A stretch of 64,000 bases of DNA from Tausonia pullulans (Eukaryota; Basidiomycota; Tremellomycetes; Cystofilobasidiales; Mrakiaceae), in the NCBI GenBank assembly GCA_951802195.1, contig OX637626.1, positions 744,001-808,000 on the forward strand. Direction: 5' to 3'. Within the stretch, counting starts at the first letter, position 1. Every line of letters begins with the position of its first letter. Of this stretch, positions 12,084 through 23,183 are shown in pieces. The position numbers and the translations under genes were made by a program. Under the pieces are notes generated by a model. It was not told the origin of the DNA, did no database searches, and saw only the letters and a program-made list of their open reading frames with translations.

Positions 12084-12378
12084 CGCGGCGAAGCAGGGGC
12101 CACGAGAAGAGAGGGTGAAGAGGTGCCGGACAATGATGGATGCAAGGAAGTGGTGTTGGTTCGGAGGAAGCCGACTGAAAGGAAGCCAGTCGCAGGAGGC
12201 GCGTTTCTTCTCGTTGCCAGCCAACCAATCAGACAGCGATGATGCGATAGCAGTGCAGATATGAGGAGGAGGATGTGATGTGAGAGGAGAAGAAGGAAAG
12301 CGAAGCCGAGAGAAAGAAAGGCACAAGAAGAAGGAGAAGAATAAAAAGAGCAAACGAGAAGAGCAAGCAACAGCCAGC

Positions 12379-15285
12379 CTACAGGCTCCAGACCTTGACG
12401 GTCGCGTCTTTGCCGCCAGAAACAAGGTACCTGTCCTGGTATCTAACCCGCTCGGCCGGCGCGGTGTGGCCGTTTGTGAGGAGTGAGGAGTGGGTGCGCG
12501 AGGTCCTGTTGTAAATATCGACGGGGTTGCTGCCCGTGCAGGCAACGATCTTACGCGTGTCGAATTGGAGGGCTGTCACTGGGTACTCATACTTGAGGAC
12601 ATCCGAGACGGAACCCGTGCGAAGGTCCCAGATCTGGAAATCAACGCGGTTAGGTCAGTCGGCGTTGCTACAGGAAAGAAACGAGACAAAAAACCTAGTA
12701 GGAACTCACTCTAATCGACCGGTCGAGCGAACCAGAGACGACGTGCAGCTCGTCAAACTGAATCGATGTAACGGGTCCCGTGTGGCCAATGAGCGTCCTG
12801 TGCGCCTGACCCGTCCGCATGTCCCACATCCTTACGCCACCGTCCCCACTGCCGCTGCACAAAGCGTACCCCCAGAACTGGACGCCACCGACGAAGTCCT
12901 GGTACATCTCCCAGCTACCGTCCGCGTAGGGCGGCGTGGGCACCGCAAACGTCCCAGAGGCGGCCGAGAGGAGAGAAGCGGAGGAGAGCCGCGAGCCGCC
13001 GAACCCGCCATTTGTCGCAAGGTCGTACCCGCCGCCGTAACCGCCTGCCGATCCTAGGGGCTCGCCTCCACGGAAGGAGGACGACGAAGGAGAGGGCGGG
13101 GCCGGAGGCGCATTGGATATCGCCCAAAGGAGGTCCATCGTAAGAACGCACTGGCCAGTGGTAACGTCCCACTGGCGGATCGTCTTGTCTGAGGAGCCTG
13201 TGACCTGGTAGGACGGAGACAGACATCAGGGAGGAGTTCTCTGCTAATGAGAGGACAGCGGCAACTCACAAGACAGCCCTCCTCGTAGTACAGACTCGTG
13301 ACGCTCTTACTGTGACCCTCGAGCACGCGAATGCACGGATTTCCGTCCTTCTCCTCTGCAACGGGCTGCAGCCCCTCCGTCGGCCCCACCTCCGCGCCTT
13401 CCTCCCGCATCAACCCATCCAAGACTTCGAGCGGCGCAGCTCCTCCTCCAGTAGCGCCCCCACCGATGTGCTCGCCCTTGACACCCCGCTCGCCGCCCTC
13501 ATCATTCGCTAGACGTTCCTCGTAGTCCTCAACCTTGCGGAGGTCCCACAGCCTAATCGCACCGTCTGCACCACCCGTAAGACAGAGCTGGTCGTCGACC
13601 TGGATGGCCTTGACGGGGCCGACGTGGCCGCGCAGTCGACCGACCTCCTCGCCAGAGCAGAGGTCCCAGACACGGACGGACTCGTCCGACGCGGCCGAGA
13701 CGAGGGTGCCGTACGGCTCGCTGAAGTCGAGCGCTGTAATAGACCCGGTGTGGTTGTTCAGCGTCATGAACGCCACCCTGGAGGGCAAATCATCATGTTC
13801 CGACGGCAAGAAGGCGGGGCCTGCGTTCGTTGAAGCAATGAGTTAGTCGAGAAGGAAGCATACTTGCGCGTGAGTACGCACCCTTGCGTCTTCGTGAGGG
13901 AATTGAGGCAGAAGCTTCTCGCGTGATGCCGAGACTGCCGTTCTCAGCCGAGAGCGAGAAAAGCCGATCTCGAATTCCCTCGACTGATGGAGTGGAAGCC
14001 AAGTCAGTTCACTGAAGCGAGCGCGAGGGGAATGTAAGGGAAAGGGCACGCACGCTCGTCCTCGAGCTCGAGATCCTGCTCGCGCAGCTTAAGGATCCCG
14101 TCCTCGAGGTTAGACCGGATCTCCTCAAGTGTCGCAATCTTGCGGGTAACCTCGTCGATCTCTGACGCGAGGAGGGACTGCAGTTGTGAAGGGGAGGGAA
14201 CGGTGCGTTAGTCTTGCCCAGCAGCGATCACGCGCGCGGTCGCTCGCTCTCTCACTGCGTATGCACCTTGCGAACGACGAGGTTCTCACGATCCCAAGCA
14301 ATCTCCCTCTCCATCCTCACGAGCTCCTCTCGCCCCAGAGCGGCGCCTGCGCCTCCCTTCCGCTCCCTCTCCCTCCGTCGTCGCCGACGCTCCTTCCCAG
14401 TGAGCGGGACCGCGCCGCCGGCCTCGCCTCCCTCCTCGTTCTCGGCGTCAGCCCCCTCCCCGGCCATGCTGCCGGCCTTGCCGTCCTCGAAGCCCAGCAA
14501 GCCCCTTGCCTTCATTCCGAGCTTCTTGACGCCAAGCTTGCCGGGCCCGAGCTCCCCCTCTGCGACGCCTCCTCGGACCTTGCGCCTCCGCTCCTTGCCT
14601 TTCTCCGAGCTTGGGACGGTCGCTTGGAAGCCTCGGAGGAATGAGACGGGGCCGCCGTTGTAGGCAGAGGAGGCCGAGCCTGCTGGCGGGGTCGGAGCAT
14701 CTGGAATGGGTGACTCGAGGAGCATGGGGATGGCCTCAATGATTTGAAGGGAGGAGGAGGTCGTTCGTCGGAGGGAGTAGAAGGTGATCTTCGGATAGGC
14801 GGGATAGCCGAGGCCTGTCGGCCGGGAGGAGGATGCCGAGGAGATGGCTTGCGCATTGGAGATGAAGCGAGGGGTCATAATCGTTGGTGCGACTGATGGG
14901 AAGCGGCCATATGCAGGAAGGAAGAGCGCGGAGCGAGGGGAAGAAAGAGAGATAGAGAGCGGTGACGGCGCGAGCGAATGATGACGACGACAGCAGGGAG
15001 GGGGCAGGAAAGGGCGAGCGAAGAGTCGGGAGAAGGCAAGGTGTAAGACGCAAGCGACGAGGGAGTAGCATCAGGAGCAGCGCCGGACTGACGCTCATTG
15101 AGAAGCTTGTCGCCGCCTCCAGAACCCCAGGAGCTGACGGCATGGCCAAAGACGGCGAAGGAGGAGGGGGCGGACGAGTCGGCGATGGGATCGAGGGCGC
15201 TCTTGAGGGGCTTCGCTGGCTTGTTCCCTTTGCTCGACGGCCGCCTCGAGGAGGCCGACGAGTGGCCAGCACCGGGCGCGGACAT
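12379..15285 (-). CDS. MDV1: Mitochondrial division WD40 adaptor (Mdv1/Caf4 family)
   Basis: This adaptor links the dynamin Dnm1 to Fis1 on the mitochondrial outer membrane. The N-terminal region is Ser/Pro-rich and basic (MSAPGAGHSSASSRR), with a long helical stretch. A predicted coiled coil follows near 14050-14290 (LLASEIDEVTRKIATLEE, then RSNLEDGILKLREQDLELEDE). The C-terminal half is a WD40 propeller: NNHTGSITALDFSEPYGT, VRVWDLCSGEEVGRLRGH, GAIRLWDLRKVEDYEERL, GVRMWDMRTGQAHRTLIGH, and the final RYLVSGGKDATVKVWSL before TAG. Order and spacing fit Mdv1. The join LNE-LAPTIMTPRF is in phase. An in-frame upstream ATG at 15468 would add about 61 residues; I prefer 15285 because the extension looks like leader sequence. 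Confidence 0.85.
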
Positions 15286-15792
15286 AGGGCGAGGCTCGGA
15301 GAGGTGGGATAACTGTGGGGAGAAGCGAGCGGGCGGTGGTGGTGGTCGGTCGTAGGATCGATGAAGGGCCGGCTGAGGGTCTCTGTATGCTCGCCCGCCT
15401 CTCCTCTCGCCGTCCCTGAAGGACCCTCTGGCCTTTTTTGACGACCATGCTCCTTTGACCCTCACCATCCTCCGGCCCCTCTCTTATTCGGTACACAACC
15501 TCATTACTTTGGAGCCTCCCTCCTCGAGTCTGTTTGAGCGACAACCCTGCCATCCGTCCTCGCGCCGTCGCCGTCGTCTTCCCTCTTCGTTCGCGCCTGT
15601 TCGTCCTCGACTCCTTGACGTGTCCAGTTGTCCTACTCGTCCGGCTTTCGTCCCGGTCCTGACCACGACTTCTTACCCAGTTCTTTGACGCACTAAACGA
15701 TCGCCTAGCCACTCGCTTTCTCGCTTCTCTCGCTCCCATCCTCCGTCTCGTCGCTGTCAGCCCCTGCTTCCCCCCTATTCTTCCTCCACGAC
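15286..15792. other. Divergent promoter, MDV1 and the next plus-strand gene
   Basis: About 500 bases between two divergent starts, with long C/T-rich tracts close to the plus-strand ATG (15690-15790). It may contain a longer 5' end of MDV1 up to 15468. No other gene is seen. Confidence 0.5.
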
Positions 15793-16913
15793 ATGTCCGC
15801 CGCCCAAGCCAAGGCCACCGCCCTCGAGGCCGCGAAGCAGGCCGCCAAGGCCGCAAAGACCGCCGCCTGGGTCGGTCCACCGTCGAAGCAGCCGACGCCT
15901 TCGATGAAGCAGGCGCTGGCCTACCTTCAACAGCACGAGGACGCGCCGTTCAAGCTTGACCCAAGCATCACGCGTCTCAAGTTCCTCGTCGGGAGGGTCT
16001 TTAATTCTACGTGAGCAAGCCTTCGATTCAAACCTGTCGATTTGCCAGCTAGGTGCTGCTCTGTCGACGACGCTCGCATGCGCGGAAAGAGACAGTCGCG
16101 GATGGACGGATGCTTCTCCGTCGCGTTCGATTTCGGCGCGCTCGCTCTCTCTCGCTCGCTGCTACTCCCAGGATTGTCTGCCGTCTCTGTCCCAATGCTC
16201 ATACCCTTCCCTTTCTCTTTCTCACTCAGACGAGGCCAGCCCACGTTACGCCACCGCTTCCTCCCATCGACGACTCTCCCGCCAACGGACCCACCGACCT
16301 TCAACCCGAAGGGCTCCCCTCCCGGCACCCTCGTCCCCTCCACGCTTTCCTACGCCGACTTCACGCTCCGGCATCTCGCGTGGAACCACCCGACCGTGCC
16401 GTTCGACTTTGCGATTCGGAACAATATCCTCCCTGCGGACGTGAAGGAGGTAGAGAAGGGGGAGTTTGAGGACGAGAAGGCGAGGGCGGCGTCCGAGTTG
16501 AAGCTGAGGGAGGACAAGCTTGACCTGAAGTGGGTCAATCAGTCCGAGTTTGTCGATGTTTACACTGGTGAGCATAAGCCCATGTCTCGTTCATACGTCA
16601 AGTTGCTGGGCGACATGACTGACCCCCCGAGCTTCCTCCTCACCTCCAAGACAACGCCTCAACCCCGTCCCGCCGAATCGACATCACCCCAGTCCCGACG
16701 CACAAGCTTGCCTCCATCCTCCCCTCGCTCACCTCGCCCTCGGCTAAGCCCACGGGAGACGCGGTCATCCCGCTTGGGGAGGGTCCCGAACTCTGCAAGT
16801 GGGTCCTCCAAACCCGCCCGAGGCCGGCGAACTTTGCGGACCGGGTCCAGGCGCTTGAGGAGGCGAAGCGGAGGCTGAAGGAGCGGAAGGAGAAGAAGGC
16901 TGCTGAGCAGTAA
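15793..16913 (+). CDS. Uncharacterised protein with Ala/Lys-rich N-terminus
   Basis: Three exons can be proposed. Exon 1 (15793 to about 16011) starts MSAAQAKATALEAAKQAAKAAKTAAWVG and has DPSITRLKFLVGRVFNST. Exon 2 (from about 16230) has LRHLAWNHPTVPFDFAIRNNILP and a charged helix rich in Glu and Lys. Exon 3 (about 16632-16913) has RRIDITPVPTHKLASILP and ends in the basic helix EEAKRRLKERKEKKAAEQ. The second intron only keeps frame if the donor is at 16557 (SEFVD|LPPHLQDN). I do not recognise the family. The basic, Ala-rich start and charged tail would suit a mitochondrial or ribosome-associated protein, but this is a guess. Confidence 0.6.
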
Positions 16914-17096
16914 GATGGGAATGGTGCGCAAAAATATCGCTGGGAGAGGAAGAGCGAGCAGCAATGTGCGGGCCCACTCGCTTCCGAATTCGCTTCGCCT
17001 GAGCCTCACGCAGAATGCCACACCGGGACAGACTTCGAGAGACAAAGAGAGAATTCCTGCAAAAGCATCATGATCTTGAGTCGGATGAGCACCCAA

Positions 17097-20000
17097 TCAT
17101 CGCCTCCGACCTCCCTCATCCTCCTCATCCTCGTCCTCCCCAGCCCGACGGTGGTGGTGGTCCTGAGATGAGGCTAACATCTCCTCGTCCCTGCGACTGC
17201 CGCCTGCTGTCGCCTGTTGCAGCTCGGGACCAGGCGAAGCCTTAGCGGACGCCGCGGCCGAGCCGGAGAGAGAGCCCATCGAGGGCGGAGCATTGTACCA
17301 GGCGAGCGAGACGGGGAGCGTGAGGTCGGCGATGTTGTGGCCCTTGGCCATGGCCTGGTAGTGTGAGGATTTCCCGGTCAGTTGCTTGAACAAGATGAGT
17401 GAGGCAGTGCCAAAGCTTACCTGTTCAGCAGCGGCTCGCGAGGTGAATGTCACGAGTAGCCGGTCCGGGTCAGCCGAGTCAGGACGTGATGACTCTATGG
17501 ATCCCATCGACTGAAGCGCAGCGGAGGGAGAGCAGTCAGCTTCTGAGCTGATTTTAGCGAGAGGACAATAGACCGACCTCAGACCAGCCTTCGACGGCCC
17601 TTTGAGCCTCCTCGTCTTGGCCGAGACCCTCGCCCTTGATGGCGACGACCTTGGTCCTAAAGTCGAGCTTGATGGACTTGCGGCCCGCAAATTCGGCCAA
17701 CGGCGTTCCTCCACGCCCACCTCCACGCCCACCTCGGCCGCGAGGCGTACCGCGAATAGAGAAGTCGGCCCCGCCACGACCACGACCCCGTCCCCGAGGA
17801 GTGTAAGGAGATGACACAGACGAGAGGGCAGGAGAAGACGGCATATTGGAGGGGTCAATGCCGAGGAGGGTGGCCTGAATCGAGATGGTCGGAACAGAGG
17901 TTAGACGTTGTAGAAGGCACAGCGAGAAGAATATAAACCCACCTCGGCCTTCATCATCTCAAGCTTGCGCATGAGAAGCTCTGTTGTTGTGCTCGGCTCC
18001 TCATTCCCATCGTCAGTCCGCATCTCGTGATCGCCGGCGCGGCCCGCGAGCTCCCTGTCAAGCGCCTCGAGCTCGACCGTCTGACGTGTCTGCTTCGCAC
18101 CAGGCGTAGAGGGAGCAGGCAATTCACCCGATGCCCAGGTTACACCCGAAGTTGTCGCCTCGGTCGTGGGGGCGGGCGAGGTGGCACGTCCTTCGGCTTC
18201 CTCGACGCCCTCCATCTTGTCTGCCGACCCCTCAGCCGCCGAAGCACTCGCCGAGACCGCCTTGATCTTGGCTTCGGCTTCCTCCCTCTCCGCCGCGGCC
18301 GTCTTCATCTCCTCCCCAACCTCCCTCAGCTTGCCCATGAGTTCGCCCCTCTCCTGTTTGCTGAGGCCCTCCCCCTCGAGTCGTTTGACGAGCACCTTCT
18401 GCCTCGCGATCAACCCCTCGAGCTTGAACGCCCTCTCTTTTCTCGCCTTGGTTTCCTCCCTCCGCTTCAACTCCTCCACCTTGGCCTTGCTCTTCTCCAG
18501 GGCCTCTTTCCCTTTCTCGCCCTGGCCCTCGATCGGTCGGTGCCAGAGGATCTTGACAAACCGACTTCCAAGGACGAGATCCTCTGTCCTCCATGCCTTG
18601 TATGCCTGCTCGTTCGTCGCAAATGATACGAGTGCCCGCGGTGCGCCCCGAGGGTCGACGGCGATGCTCGTCACGTCGCCGAACTTGTCAAAGAAGGCCT
18701 TGATGGCCGGAAGGTTGAGCGACGCCTTGGGGATTTCGGAGACGACGAGCGTCGTCGAGGAACGATCCTTGGGAGGGTGAGACGAAGCGTCATGGGCGTT
18801 CTGGGCCCGGAGCTGCTCGCGGGAGGATTGGCCGGAAAAGCCACCTCCGCCTGAAGGACCGTAAGGCTGGAACGGCGCGCCTCCACGTCCTGGTCCTCCA
18901 CCGCCACGTCCTCCTCCTCGGCCACCTCGCGAAGGTCCAGGAGCCATGCCTCCCATACCATCCATCACCCCGAGAGGCCCAGCTATGAAGGGTGGCCCAC
19001 CGCCCATGCCCATGGGCCCAGGGAAGCCACCAGCAGCAGCTGCGGGATGATGAGGCTGGTACCCACCCCTTCTCTCATCGAACAAGTCACCGCCACCCTC
19101 GTAACCCATCATCCCTGGCGGCCCGGCGTTGAACGGTGGATCATGCTCCCACTGGCACGCGAGCCCACGAGGGCAGAACCCCCGCTGATGATAGTCGAAG
19201 CAGAGGGGTCGGCGAGGGACCCGCTGGAACTCCATTTGCTGAGGGGGCAGGCTCCTGTCACCACCGGGGAGGACAGTGACGCCGTCGGCACCCCAGAGGG
19301 CTGCACCAGGGTCGTCGGTGAGGGGCTCGTTGCTGTTGAACGCGACGGGCGGTGGGGGAAGTTCGGACGCGCCGCCGGCAGCAGCGTTATTAGAAGAAGA
19401 AGGGCCAGACAGATGCGACTGGCTTGTTCCAGATGATACGACCTTGGCGACCTTGTTGCTGCTCGTGTCGTCCAACCTGCTGTTGCTGGGGGAGGTTGAC
19501 CGGGAGCGCTTGGAGGGACGCGACGAGACTGCCGACGCGGCGGCAGCAGCGGCCTTGGGAGCGAGCCCCGGGTTCCGTGGGCCTGTTGGGATGGGCTTTG
19601 CAGCGCGGACAACCGATGCAGCAATGGCTGGAGGTGGTATGTAGGACTTGGACTTGAGGGTCGCGAAGAAGGACGACACGAACGGGTCGGTCTCTGAGAT
19701 ACCGAGGCAAATGTCAGGAGCAAGACTTCGCGGGATTTGGCGAGAGCACGGCTGACCGTTGTCGAGGAAGTCACGGAGTTGCTCGCGAAGATCCTATATG
19801 ACAAAACAGGAGATAAAATGGGAGGAGCGCAAGGACAGTTGTCCGTGAGCAATGAACGAGTGGAGGAAGGCAAGCTGGAACGTCACCGGACGCACCTTTT
19901 CAAGTTGTTCTTCAAGCGAGTCGGCCTTGAGGAGGGCAATCACATATTCTGCGAGGATCTCGGTGTCCGCGTCTGAGCTACAGAGAGAGAGGGGGGAGGG

Positions 20001-20191
20001 GGGAAGACGAATGCAGGATGGAACGGGGGTGGCCTTGCATCAGTTCTGCAAACTAGCTTTGAGATTCTCGCCAGCACGTCTCAGGGAAAGAAGGCGGATC
20101 GCAGAAGAAGCGAGACCTACATGGGCTCGAGGGCCCTTGTGAGCCAGGCCTTGAGGTGGATGAGGTTGTCTCCGGTAACCATGGACGACAT
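17097..20191 (-). CDS. RBM26/RBM27-type RNA-binding protein (PWI-like, CCCH zinc finger, RRM)
   Basis: Domains in order: an N-terminal PWI-like domain (LIHLKAWLTRALEPM, ILAEYVIALLKAD, LREQLRDFL); a Ser/Ala-rich linker with a basic patch (SRPSKRSRSTSPSNSRL); a CCCH zinc finger of form C-x8-C-x5-C-x3-H (CFDYHQRGFCPRGLACQWEH); RGG repeats; an RRM (TLVVSEIPKASLNLPAIKAF, then VKILWHRP); a charged coiled coil; a second RGG block; and a degenerate RRM (RLLVTFTSRAAAEQ, then LPVSLAWYN) before an acidic tail. This is the architecture of animal RBM26/27 and their fungal counterparts, which work with the exosome-linked polyadenylated RNA decay machinery. The start at 20189-20191 (MSSMVTGDNLIHLKAW) places the PWI domain at the usual end. 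Confidence 0.85.
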
Positions 20192-20706
20192 GACGGAATC
20201 CAGGGAGGGGTGGTGGTTAAGAAGGATCAAGTCGGTAGACAGCCGTCCGCGTGTCTGCCCTGACCACCCTGGCTCAACCGGCCCCGGCGCTCTTTTCCGC
20301 TCGACGACCATCATCCTTTGACGACCTTGGCTCGACGCGGCTTTCTACAGCACCAGGCTCACTGGCGGAACAGGCGAGTCTGCGCTGCCGACACAGTAAA
20401 CCTATCGTTCGCCTCGCGCTGACTTCGTCTTTGTGCTTGCTCGCTCGTTCCTCCACTTCACTCTTTCGTCTCGATCGGCCTCCAGCTTCTACCCTTCACC
20501 TCGTCTCTCTCCCACTTCCGAGTCTCAAGCTCTTATCCGTCGGTCTCTTTTCTCTTTTACGCTTCTGTTCCTCCAGGTTCGTCCGTGCCATTTGCGCCAG
20601 TCTCGCCTTGCGCGATGAGTTCGACGCGTGCCTCTGCAACCTTCGCCTACTCGATGCTCACCACCGCCCTCTCGTTACTTGGCTGCTTCTCCCTCCCCTA
20701 GTCATC
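20192..20706. other. Bidirectional promoter region
   Basis: About 515 bases between the divergent RBM26-like gene and the next plus-strand gene. It is C/T-rich (20430-20700). A plus-strand frame is open through most of it in phase with the downstream gene, but it lacks domain-like sequence and is taken as leader. Confidence 0.5.
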
Positions 20707-21189
20707 ATGCCCATCTACGGAAAGCTCGCCCGAAAGTCGAACCCCATCGCCTTCCCGCTTTACCCGCGGCCCTCAACGGCGGTCCGGATCCCTCTCGTCC
20801 CGCGATCCCAGGTCCCGCCCTCCCTCGTCGTCAACCAGCGGCTCGCCGGCGACTTCCAGCGTGAGGCTCGCGCTGTCAACCCGGTCGTGCTTCTCGGCGA
20901 GTATCGACGGGAGATGCCTAAGACGGGTCCCGACGCCTGGCCAAGCAACCTCCGGCTCAGCTCGGGAGCTGAGGTCGTCCGGGACGAGGTAGAGCGGCAG
21001 CACCTCGCTGTCCAGCGACACGAAGAGACGCTCGACAAGCGGAGGTTCGAGTCGCTCTGGGCAAGGTCGAGGCGAGAGGCCAACGAGCGTCGGCGCAAGG
21101 AGAAGAAGGAGGTCGAGCGCGAGTGGAGGGAGAATCGGGCCAAGGTCAAGGTGGAACAGCGCAACGAGGTCATTGTCGAGCCGAGATAA
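20707..21189 (+). CDS. Uncharacterised basic protein, 160 aa
   Basis: A single-exon gene from MPIYGKLARKSNPIAFPLYP to VIVEPR and TAA. It has two parts. The first is a Pro-rich segment (RIPLVPRSQVPPSLVVNQRL, AVNPVVLLGEYRREMP). The second is a long, highly charged helix, likely coiled coil, with Arg/Lys/Glu runs (RRREANERRRKEKKEVERE). Codon choice is strongly GC-ending like the neighbours, so it looks real. I recognise no family. The size, basic charge and terminal helix recall small mitochondrial ribosomal or assembly proteins, which is speculation. An in-frame upstream extension exists; this ATG is chosen because the sequence before it looks like untranslated leader. Confidence 0.6.
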   Translation: MPIYGKLARKSNPIAFPLYPRPSTAVRIPLVPRSQVPPSLVVNQRLAGDFQREARAVNPVVLLGEYRREMPKTGPDAWPSNLRLSSGAEVVRDEVERQHLAVQRHEETLDKRRFESLWARSRREANERRRKEKKEVEREWRENRAKVKVEQRNEVIVEPR

Positions 21190-21621
21190 CCGGCAATGTA
21201 TATGCTAGTGAATTAAGAGAAGAGCTCTGCAGCTGTTATGAGACTGAGGCTAAGGCGGGTGTTGTCTTGGAAGACGTGACGCGCCTAAGGATGAAGGTAG
21301 GCAGGGGCGCTTGGTCCAGTGCCGCCAGAACTTAGACAGAAGATGGGCGAGCCCACTGAAAGATCCATTTCTCTCGTCGACATCGGACGACAGCATAGGC
21401 GTCTGTGCGGCTGCTCCTTGACGCGTCGTTGCTGAGTCCCAAATTTCGGGCGGCGCGCAAGCGACGAGAGGCGAGAGGCAAGGGAGCGCGTTCCCCCTCA
21501 ACCGCCACGACCTGTCCCTGCCTCGCATCCGTCCTATCTCTCCTTCGACGGGCCTCTCCGTCCATCTCCTCAACCTGCTCCACCCCCGATCCCTGCTTTC
21601 TCCCCGTCTCAAAGACCAACC
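21190..21621. other. Intergenic before RPC31
   Basis: A 432-base gap holding the 3' UTR of the upstream gene and the RPC31 promoter. C/T-rich sequence precedes the RPC31 start (21480-21620). No gene is supported. Confidence 0.5.
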
Positions 21622-23107
21622 ATGTCGTTCCGAGGTGGCCGCGGTGGCGGACGAGGCGGGCGAGCTGGACCGGGCGACGGCCTCAACCTCGTGCGTTCCT
21701 CTCATTTCGTCAAGCGAGACCGACACATCCTGACACATCCGACATGGTTATAGGCCGGTATGACGTACGCTGAGATCTCCGGATCAGGGGGCAAGGAGTC
21801 TGAAGAGCTCTTCCAGGTCCGTCATCCCTCCTTCTTGCCTGAGCTCTCGCACCGCTGACCCTCGTTTGAATGACCCACAGGAGTATCCGCAACCGTTTCC
21901 CGTCCTGCCTCAGCCAACATCGGCAGAGCGAGCGGTCGTCCGCAGGCAGCTGCACTTTGCCAGGGACGGCGCGCTCTCCGTCGAGTGGCTTAGGGTCGGC
22001 GACAAGGGGGATGGTGCGTTTCTGGTCTACTCGTCGCGCGTCTACCTCTTCGACGCGATGTGATTCAGCCGTGGTCTGGAGGTTCTGGTCTATATGGCTG
22101 TCTTTGGGTCTGGGGCAGGCGAAGGAAGCTCGAGACAAGGCTCGACGCTTCCCTTCGAACCGACCCGTAAGACGCGCCGCCTGTCTCCGGTCCGCCATGT
22201 ATGCGAGGCCCTCTCGTTCCGCGAGCAATTAAGGCTGTCCAACAGATGGACATCGATGCTGCTCCTTGTTCTTAAGCGTCGGCATACTCGCCTTTCTTCT
22301 CGATGGCCAAGATACCCCTGCTGCTGCTGGTCTCCCACCCCCCACCCGTCCTATTGTCCTTCCATCCTCTCACTGATAACTCTCCTCCCTACCCTCCTGT
22401 TCCCTGCTTCACGAACCAGCCATCAAGCGCTACAGCGACCGCTTCAAGCCCGCAGCAAGCTCGGGCACGGCTTCGCTCAAGCGGGAGGACTATCCGGATC
22501 GGGACGACACCGCCCACGAGCTCTGGGAGGGCTACTTCGAGCCCAAGAACAAGCGGACGAAAAGTGAGTTTGTATGTTCTTTGAGTGCTTCTTGAAGGAA
22601 GAGAGGGAGAAAACAAAGGGGGGGGATCGGTGTAGGAGGGGGGGGACGAGCGGTGGCTCACTCAAGAGAAGATCTCGGCACTCAGGGCCGCGGACGCTCG
22701 CTGACATCCTTCTGTCCTGCCCTGCTACTTACAGTCGCCAAAAAGCCTAAAAAGAAAAAGAAGACGCTCGACGATCTCGAGAACGCTGAGGGAGCCGGCT
22801 TGGGCGACGATAACGACGACGATGAGGAAGAAGCTGGAGCAGGGAGCGACGAGCCGGCCGATGACTACGAGGAGGACGACGAGGACGATGATTGTGCGCT
22901 GAGTCTCGCGACGAACCTGAGGACAGAACTGATACCGCCTGTTGGGTCGAATGAACAGACGGAGATCAGTACTTTGACAATGGAGAGGACGATGAAGGCG
23001 GGGATGACGGCGGCGACGGAGGAGAGGGTGCGCCGTTTTGCTCTCTCTCTCTCGTTACAACATGAGCTGACACACCCTTTCTCACAGACGGAGGAACCTT
23101 TGATTGA
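21622..23107 (+). CDS. RPC31: RNA polymerase III subunit Rpc31 (C31/RPC7)
   Basis: A small acidic subunit of the Rpc82-Rpc34-Rpc31 initiation subcomplex of Pol III. It starts MSFRGGRGGGRGGRAGPGD, the Gly/Arg-rich N-terminus typical of the family. It continues EYPQPFPVLPQPTSAERAVV, AIKRYSDRFKPAAS, and HELWEGYFEPKNKR. The tail is KKPKKKKKTLDDLENAEG followed by long Asp/Glu runs and YGDQYFDNGED, ending GGTFD with TGA at 23105-23107. At least six exons are needed. The intron 22014-22419 (406 nt) is unusually long. The stop is 76 bases from that of the convergent HIBCH-like gene. Confidence 0.88.
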
Positions 23108-23183
23108 TGCGATTGTGACTCTCACGGTGGTAGCGTCTTCATGAGAAGCTTAAGGAATATGTGGAAAGGCTACATGCAATCAC

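Noticed and set aside
16042-16878. 278-codon frame reading through the unknown gene at 15793
   Set aside because: It retains an intron; its tail is a frame-shifted copy of exon 3 and lacks the natural ending.
20251-20706. Upstream in-frame extension of the 160-aa protein
   Set aside because: The sequence is Leu/Ser/Arg-rich leader without domain character; ATG at 20707 preferred.
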